This document shows positions 12,932 through 16,449 of a stretch of DNA of 16,449 nucleotides, piece after piece. The notes below the pieces were generated by a model. That model was not told the origin of the DNA. It saw nothing but the letters and a program-made list of their open reading frames with translations, and did no database searches. The DNA lies in assembly GCA_036258735.1 (NCBI GenBank), contig DATADC010000022.1, positions 1 through 16,449 of the forward strand, written 5' to 3'. Position numbers and translations under genes: made by a program. The stretch's first letter is position 1. Each line of letters begins with the position of its first letter. Source of the stretch: JAPSGM01 sp036258735. GTDB lineage: Bacteria > Chloroflexota > Limnocylindria > QHBO01.

Positions 12932-14577
12932 CGGTCCAGGCCGTCCAGCTTGGCGTCGAAGAGGCGCGATGCGTACGAGACCGGCATGGTGCCCCCGTAG
13001 ATCAGCGTGTCGTGGAAGAACCGAAGGTTGAAGGCGGGGCCCATGCGCCGCTCGACCCGGCGTCGCAGCGCGTCGATCATGTGGCGGCCGTACAGGTAGC
13101 TCAGCTGGTAGGTCGGCGTGCTGGTGTAGCGCTTGACCTCGGCCACCGCTGCGTGATCTTCGAACCCGGTCTGCTCGCGCAGGAACGCCACCGCCTCGTC
13201 GAGGCCAATCTCGCCGCGGTGCAGGCGCACGTCGAGGATGATGCGCACCGCGCGCCAGATCGCGTCGGTGTGCTGGATGTACCGATGCGTGGGCGTCGCG
13301 TCGAAGCCGGCGTCCTTCATCATCCGCTCACAGTAGAAGGCCCAGCCCTCCACGAACTCGGCGGCCGATAACCCCAAGGTGCGCACCAGGCTGGGGTTCG
13401 TGATGGCGCCTGCCAGCTGGACGTGGTGGCCCGGATACGCCTCGTGCACGCCCGTGTTGCTGATCGAAGCGTAGTTGTGCTCGCGCCACATCGCCTCGTT
13501 GGAGGGGGGCGTCACGACGTAGGTCCCGACCGGGTCGGGGTCGAAGCGCGCGGGGTCGTAGTACGCCGCGAAGGGGATGAGGTGGCGGGTGAAGGTCGGC
13601 GTCTCGACCACCCGCAGCCTCTCGTTCGAGGGCAGCGTCGCCAGCTCGTGGTCGACCACGAAAGCGCGCGCCCGGTTCATGGCCTCGCGATAGGCCTCGA
13701 GCGCGTCGGGGAAGGTGGCGGGATGGTCGTCCTTGACCAGGTCGGCGACTTCGGCCGCGCTCAGCGTGGGGTCGATCTCGACGCATGCCGCCTCGCGGGC
13801 GGCTTGCTCCTCGGCCAGGATCTCGTGGCCGACGGCCAGGATCTCGTCCCCGCCCGCCTCCAGGGCGCGAAGCCGGATGAGCTCCTCAAGCATGTCGGGG
13901 CCGGTGCGCCAGTCCGCCGCCGCCCGCGGCAGCGCGTCGTGCCGCAGCCAGCTCGCGTGCTCGTCCAGCGCCTTCCGCACGTCGCTCGCGGCGACATCCA
14001 GCCGCCGGAGCAAGGGGCCCGCGAGCCGTTCGGCACGCGCGGCGGCCAGGATGGCGTCGACGAACTCGGGGAGGCCGGCCGTGCCCTCGAGGTCGATCTC
14101 GATCCACAGCCGCACGGGCGACTCGGCCCGCGCTCGAGCGGCGGCCAGGTAGCGCGGCGCGTCCTCCAGGCGCGCGGCGATGGCCTCCATGCGCTCCGGC
14201 AGGGGAGCGTAGTCACGCGTGAAGATGGGAAACAGCGCGTTGCCGATGTGCTCGGCGGCCTGCGTGGCGCCGGCCCACGTCCGTCGCTCCTCGAGCTGGA
14301 AGGCCGCCAGCCGGGACTCGTGCGCGATCAGGTCGCGGTCCAGCGCGCGCTCCGCGCTCAGCTCGCTCGCGTCGAAGCGGTCCATCTCTCCGATGGCCGC
14401 GCGGTGGAAGCGAATCTCCTCCTCGACCTGGTCCCGCGTCCCGTCGGACAGCCGATGGTCGTGGTCGTGGATGCCCAGGTAGGTGGCCTGCTCGGGATCC
14501 ATCGCCAGCAGGTCGCGGAACCATCGGCTGACGGTGCGGTCGAAGCGGGCATCCGCGTCTGAGGAGGGCTGGTGCAT
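12928..14577 (-). CDS. DUF885-family metallopeptidase-like protein
   Basis: A 549-residue protein of the DUF885 family, whose members look like zinc metallopeptidases. The key motif HEAYPGHH (from His378, a HExxPGHH pattern) carries the presumed zinc ligands and general base, followed by FVEGWAFYCERMM, which supplies a further conserved Glu. The N-terminal half is mainly helical (FDRTVSRWFRDLLAMDPEQA, then YLGIHDHDHRL), as usual in the family, and the length is normal. No signal peptide is present in the chosen form. ATG 14577 has GGAG 10 bases upstream; the frame could extend to 14628, but that part crosses two hairpins and is unlikely. Translation is coupled to the downstream cyclophilin. 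Substrates are unknown. Confidence 0.88.
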   Translation of the reverse strand: MHQPSSDADARFDRTVSRWFRDLLAMDPEQATYLGIHDHDHRLSDGTRDQVEEEIRFHRAAIGEMDRFDASELSAERALDRDLIAHESRLAAFQLEERRTWAGATQAAEHIGNALFPIFTRDYAPLPERMEAIAARLEDAPRYLAAARARAESPVRLWIEIDLEGTAGLPEFVDAILAAARAERLAGPLLRRLDVAASDVRKALDEHASWLRHDALPRAAADWRTGPDMLEELIRLRALEAGGDEILAVGHEILAEEQAAREAACVEIDPTLSAAEVADLVKDDHPATFPDALEAYREAMNRARAFVVDHELATLPSNERLRVVETPTFTRHLIPFAAYYDPARFDPDPVGTYVVTPPSNEAMWREHNYASISNTGVHEAYPGHHVQLAGAITNPSLVRTLGLSAAEFVEGWAFYCERMMKDAGFDATPTHRYIQHTDAIWRAVRIILDVRLHRGEIGLDEAVAFLREQTGFEDHAAVAEVKRYTSTPTYQLSYLYGRHMIDALRRRVERRMGPAFNLRFFHDTLIYGGTMPVSYASRLFDAKLDGLDR

Positions 14578-14600
14578 GTGGCGGCTCCGGGTGAGGCTCG

Positions 14601-14633
14601 GCCCGACGGTCCGTCGGGCGCGCGGCACGCGCG
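14601..14633 (-). terminator. Two tandem hairpins between the hydrolase and DUF885 genes
   Basis: GCCCGACG (14601-14608) and CGTCGGGC (14612-14619) form an 8-bp stem with a 3-base loop. Immediately next to it CGCGCG (14619-14624) and CGCGCG (14628-14633) form a 6-bp stem around GCA. They share base 14619, so the two stems abut. They sit 31 bases after the hydrolase stop and 23 bases before the DUF885 start. Either they terminate the hydrolase message or they form a structured leader for DUF885. Confidence 0.5.
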
Positions 14634-14664
14634 AAATAGCGACGATGTGGTGGAAGGTCGCGGG

Positions 14665-15705
14665 CTAGCGGGCCAGCGCGTCCGCGAAGAAGCCTAGCAC
14701 CCAGTCGCGGTACTCGTCGCCGCACCCGCCCAACGTTCCGCCATGCCCGGCGGACTCGCAGACCTGCAGCTCGACCCGCGCCCCGCCCTCCCTCGCCGCC
14801 GCCACCAGGTCGTCGGTGTCGGTCGGGCCGATGGCGTCGTCGGCGCGGCCGGCGACGATCAGCAGCGGCCGCCCCCCGTAGCGCTCGACGGCCTGGATCG
14901 GGTCGGCAGCGCTCATGTCCTCGCCGGTTCGGATCAGCCCGCCGAAGAGCACAGCCCAGGCGGCCGGCATCGAGAGCGGAAAGCCGGCACGATCGAGGCG
15001 CGCCTGGATGGCGCTGGCCAGCGTGGCATGGGTCGAGTCCATGACCAGGGCCCGAACGCGCTGGTCGCCCGCCGCCTCGTTGATGGCCGCCGCGCTGCCC
15101 ATGGACACGCCCAGCACCCCGATCGTCCGCGGCTGCTTGGTCGTCTCCAGCCAGTCGATCATTGTGCGCAGGTCCTCCTGCTCGCGCAGCCCGACGGTCG
15201 ACGGGGCGTCCTGGCTCTGGCCGTGGCCGCGAAAGTCGAACAGGAGCAGGTTGTAGGTGCGGTGCAGGACCTCGGCGCGCGAGAGCATCTCGCTCTTGTT
15301 GGTGGCGTGGCCGTGGGCCAGGACGATCGTCGGCGCCGCCGGCCCGGGGCCGTTGCCGGCGGGGATGTACCAGCCCGCCAGGCCAACCCCGTCGGGGGTT
15401 ACCACCTCGTCGCCGGCCCGCTCCGGCTCGACCTCGCACTGAGTCGGATCTTCAAGGTCCTCCAGGCGCGCGTCGGCGCTCTGGTCGTAGTTGATGGCCT
15501 CGTACTCCCAGCCGAAGGCGATGCGCGGGGTGCGGCAGTCCCGGCTCCGGTTCGGCGGGTCGACGGCCTGCGCGGACCCCACGAAGCCGGCGTAGGCGAC
15601 GTACGTGAGCGCCGCGACCAGCACGGCCAGGATGGCGAACGTCAGCCAGCGCAATACGGCGCCGCGCCGATCCGCGCGCCCGTCCGCCGGCAGCTCGTAC
15701 GGCAC
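14665..15705 (-). CDS. Membrane-anchored alpha/beta hydrolase
   Basis: A 346-residue serine hydrolase with one N-terminal membrane helix (about residues 18-40), so the catalytic domain should lie outside the membrane. The fold is clear: TIVLAHGHATNKSE with the oxyanion-hole HG (131-132), LLLFDFRGHGQSQD, nucleophile elbow GVSMG with Ser201, Asp289/290 in VAGRADDAIG and His321 in ESAGHGG. Cysteines at 57, 90, 316 and 328 may form disulfides. Relatives include BEM46/ABHD-type esterases; the substrate is unknown. The GTG start at 15705 is chosen because TATACT ends 7 bases upstream (leaderless) and it directly precedes the membrane helix. The frame continues far upstream only as antisense of the next gene. 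Confidence 0.87.
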   Translation of the reverse strand: MPYELPADGRADRRGAVLRWLTFAILAVLVAALTYVAYAGFVGSAQAVDPPNRSRDCRTPRIAFGWEYEAINYDQSADARLEDLEDPTQCEVEPERAGDEVVTPDGVGLAGWYIPAGNGPGPAAPTIVLAHGHATNKSEMLSRAEVLHRTYNLLLFDFRGHGQSQDAPSTVGLREQEDLRTMIDWLETTKQPRTIGVLGVSMGSAAAINEAAGDQRVRALVMDSTHATLASAIQARLDRAGFPLSMPAAWAVLFGGLIRTGEDMSAADPIQAVERYGGRPLLIVAGRADDAIGPTDTDDLVAAAREGGARVELQVCESAGHGGTLGGCGDEYRDWVLGFFADALAR

Positions 15706-15712
15706 GCGGCCG

Positions 15713-15718
15713 AGTATA
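15713..15718 (-). promoter_or_regulatory. TATACT -10 element for the hydrolase gene, leaderless arrangement
   Basis: TATACT on the minus strand ends 7 bases before GTG 15705, placing the transcription start at or very near the start codon. There is no Shine-Dalgarno sequence. It repeats the arrangement seen before holB. Confidence 0.5.
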
Positions 15719-15746
15719 CGGTCGCGCGCCGCCGGAACCGGTCCCC

Positions 15747-15752
15747 TACAAT
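15747..15752 (+). promoter_or_regulatory. TACAAT -10 element for the four-helix membrane protein
   Basis: TACAAT stands 35 bases before GTG 15788, back-to-back with the hydrolase promoter in an 82-base divergent spacer. A small hairpin, CGGGG (15753-15757) with CCCCG (15764-15768), lies between it and GGAGGG (15768-15773), touching the first base of that possible ribosome-binding site. No -35 element is evident. Confidence 0.4.
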
Positions 15753-15787
15753 CGGGGGCCGTTCCCCGGAGGGACCGAGCTTTTCGC

Positions 15788-16300
15788 GTGGTCACCAAGA
15801 AGGTCACCAAGCCCGTGACGCGGTCGAGGGCCCGCGACGTCGTGCCCGCACGGCCGGCTCGCACGCGCGCCCATTCGCTCGCGCCCGCGCACCTCGGCGA
15901 GGCCGCGAGCGCCGCCGTGCTGGCCGTTTCGGTGCTGGGGCTGGCGATCTTCATCGTCGGCGTGGCGATGGCGGTGTCCGGGCTCACGCTGGGCAGCCGC
16001 TTCGGGTCCGAGCCGCCGCCCAACGTGGGCGAGCTCGGCGTCGGCCAGGTCGTCGGCGGGCTGGGCCTGGCGGTCCTGGGCCTGGTGCTCAGCGGTTCGA
16101 GCCTCGCCGTGCTGGCCGAGGTGCCGCGCAGCCGCCCGCTGGCGGCCGCCGTTTCGGCGCTGGCGGCCGTGCTGGCCGTCGCCGGTGCGGTCCTGGTCCA
16201 GCTGCGCCCCGGAAACGAGGTGGTCCTCACCGCCGCCCTGGCCGTCGCGGCCGTCATCCTGGCCGCGGCCGCCTTCGTCCTGGTACGGCCCCGTCGCTGA
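15788..16300 (+). CDS. Four-helix membrane protein, unknown function
   Basis: A 170-residue protein with a basic cytoplasmic N-terminus (VVTKKVTKPVTRSRAR and more Arg) and four predicted membrane helices. These are around AAVLAVSVLGLAIFIVGVAM, VVGGLGLAVLGLVLSGSSLA, AVSALAAVLAVAGAVLVQL and TAALAVAAVILAAAAFVLV. It ends in a basic VRPRR. Charge distribution suggests both termini are cytoplasmic. No family is recognised. GTG 15788 is the only usable start before the basic tail; GGAGGG lies 14 bases upstream, which is rather far, so the start is tentative. The gene is divergent from the hydrolase and followed after 13 bases by another membrane-protein start. Confidence 0.7.
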   Translation: MVTKKVTKPVTRSRARDVVPARPARTRAHSLAPAHLGEAASAAVLAVSVLGLAIFIVGVAMAVSGLTLGSRFGSEPPPNVGELGVGQVVGGLGLAVLGLVLSGSSLAVLAEVPRSRPLAAAVSALAAVLAVAGAVLVQLRPGNEVVLTAALAVAAVILAAAAFVLVRPRR

Positions 16301-16313
16301 TCCTGCGGCCGGC

Positions 16314-16449
16314 GTGCGGCGCGCGCGATGGTCGGCCCGCGGCCCGGTGCTCGTTCTGGCCGGCGCCGGCCTCCTTCTACTGCTCGCGGGCGCGGCCGGC
16401 ATTGTGGCCGGCCTGACCCTGGCGGGACGAATCCAGGGCCTGCTGCCAC
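16314..16449 (+). CDS. 5' end of a gene with N-terminal membrane segment (cut by window end)
   Basis: Starting at GTG 16314, 13 bases after the previous stop, the frame stays open to the window edge (45 codons). It encodes a short basic N-terminus (VRRARWSARG) followed by a hydrophobic stretch PVLVLAGAGLLLLLAGAAGI and VAGLTLAGRIQGLLP. This looks like a signal anchor or first membrane helix. An ATG in another frame at 16328 gives an Arg/Pro-rich product and is less credible. No ribosome-binding site is clear. It probably shares an operon with the four-helix protein. Confidence 0.5.
   Translation, partial: MRRARWSARGPVLVLAGAGLLLLLAGAAGIVAGLTLAGRIQGLLP

Noticed and set aside
14743..16416. 557-codon plus-strand frame opposite the hydrolase
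   Set aside because: No domain or membrane pattern, while the minus strand carries a full alpha/beta hydrolase catalytic triad.
15706..16449. 248-codon upstream extension of the hydrolase frame
   Set aside because: Ala/Thr/Arg low-complexity antisense of the four-helix membrane protein; leaderless promoter and membrane anchor place the start at 15705.

Overview
This is a GC-rich (roughly 70% by eye) bacterial chromosomal window with compact gene packing, many 4-base ATGA/GTGA gene overlaps, frequent GTG/TTG starts and at least two apparently leaderless promoters (TATACT ending 6-7 bases before the start codon). Gene content (holB, acylphosphatase, lipid kinase, dGTPase, septum-formation-like domain, DUF885, phosphonate-type ABC importer, YtxH protein) fits an uncultivated high-GC lineage such as Chloroflexota (Limnocylindria-like) or Actinomycetota. 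That placement is an inference from style, not from a marker gene. No mobile element, CRISPR array, phage or secondary-metabolite genes were seen.

Layout. 1-358: 3' end of an unidentified plus-strand gene with a charged, disordered tail. 385-1244: minus-strand YtxH-like membrane protein with a Glu-Pro-rich tail and its own terminator. 1450-4152: four-gene plus-strand operon holB - acyP - small membrane protein - diacylglycerol-kinase-family gene, each junction overlapping by 4 bases. 4168-5193: minus-strand type-2 dGTPase gene interrupted by one in-frame TAG at a position where relatives have Lys. 5317-7239: plus-strand SRPBCC protein, acidic hypothetical protein and EamA/DMT transporter. 7243-10787: minus-strand phnD-phnC-phnE-phnE importer with a strong hairpin between phnD and phnC. 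10951-11026: tRNA-Arg(CCG). 11059-11706: minus-strand RanBP2-type zinc finger / membrane / Septum_form-like protein. 11868-11942: 24-residue hydrophobic membrane peptide with a strong ribosome-binding site, a sigma-54-like promoter and a terminator-like hairpin. 12010-12232: AT-richer, foldable convergent spacer. 12233-14577: DUF885 metallopeptidase-like gene coupled to a lipoprotein cyclophilin. 14665-15705: membrane-anchored alpha/beta hydrolase. 15788-16449: two plus-strand membrane-protein genes, the last cut by the window end.

Functionally the window mixes housekeeping (replication clamp loader, nucleotide pool, tRNA), envelope functions (lipid kinase, lipoproteins, hydrolase, zinc-finger/septum-like protein) and nutrient import (PhnDCEE). 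The observations most worth checking are the amber codon inside dgt, the small membrane peptide with a sigma-54-like promoter (a second such site precedes the SRPBCC gene), the phnD-phnC hairpin, and the folded spacer at 12.0-12.2 kb. I did not find a clearly new multi-gene system.
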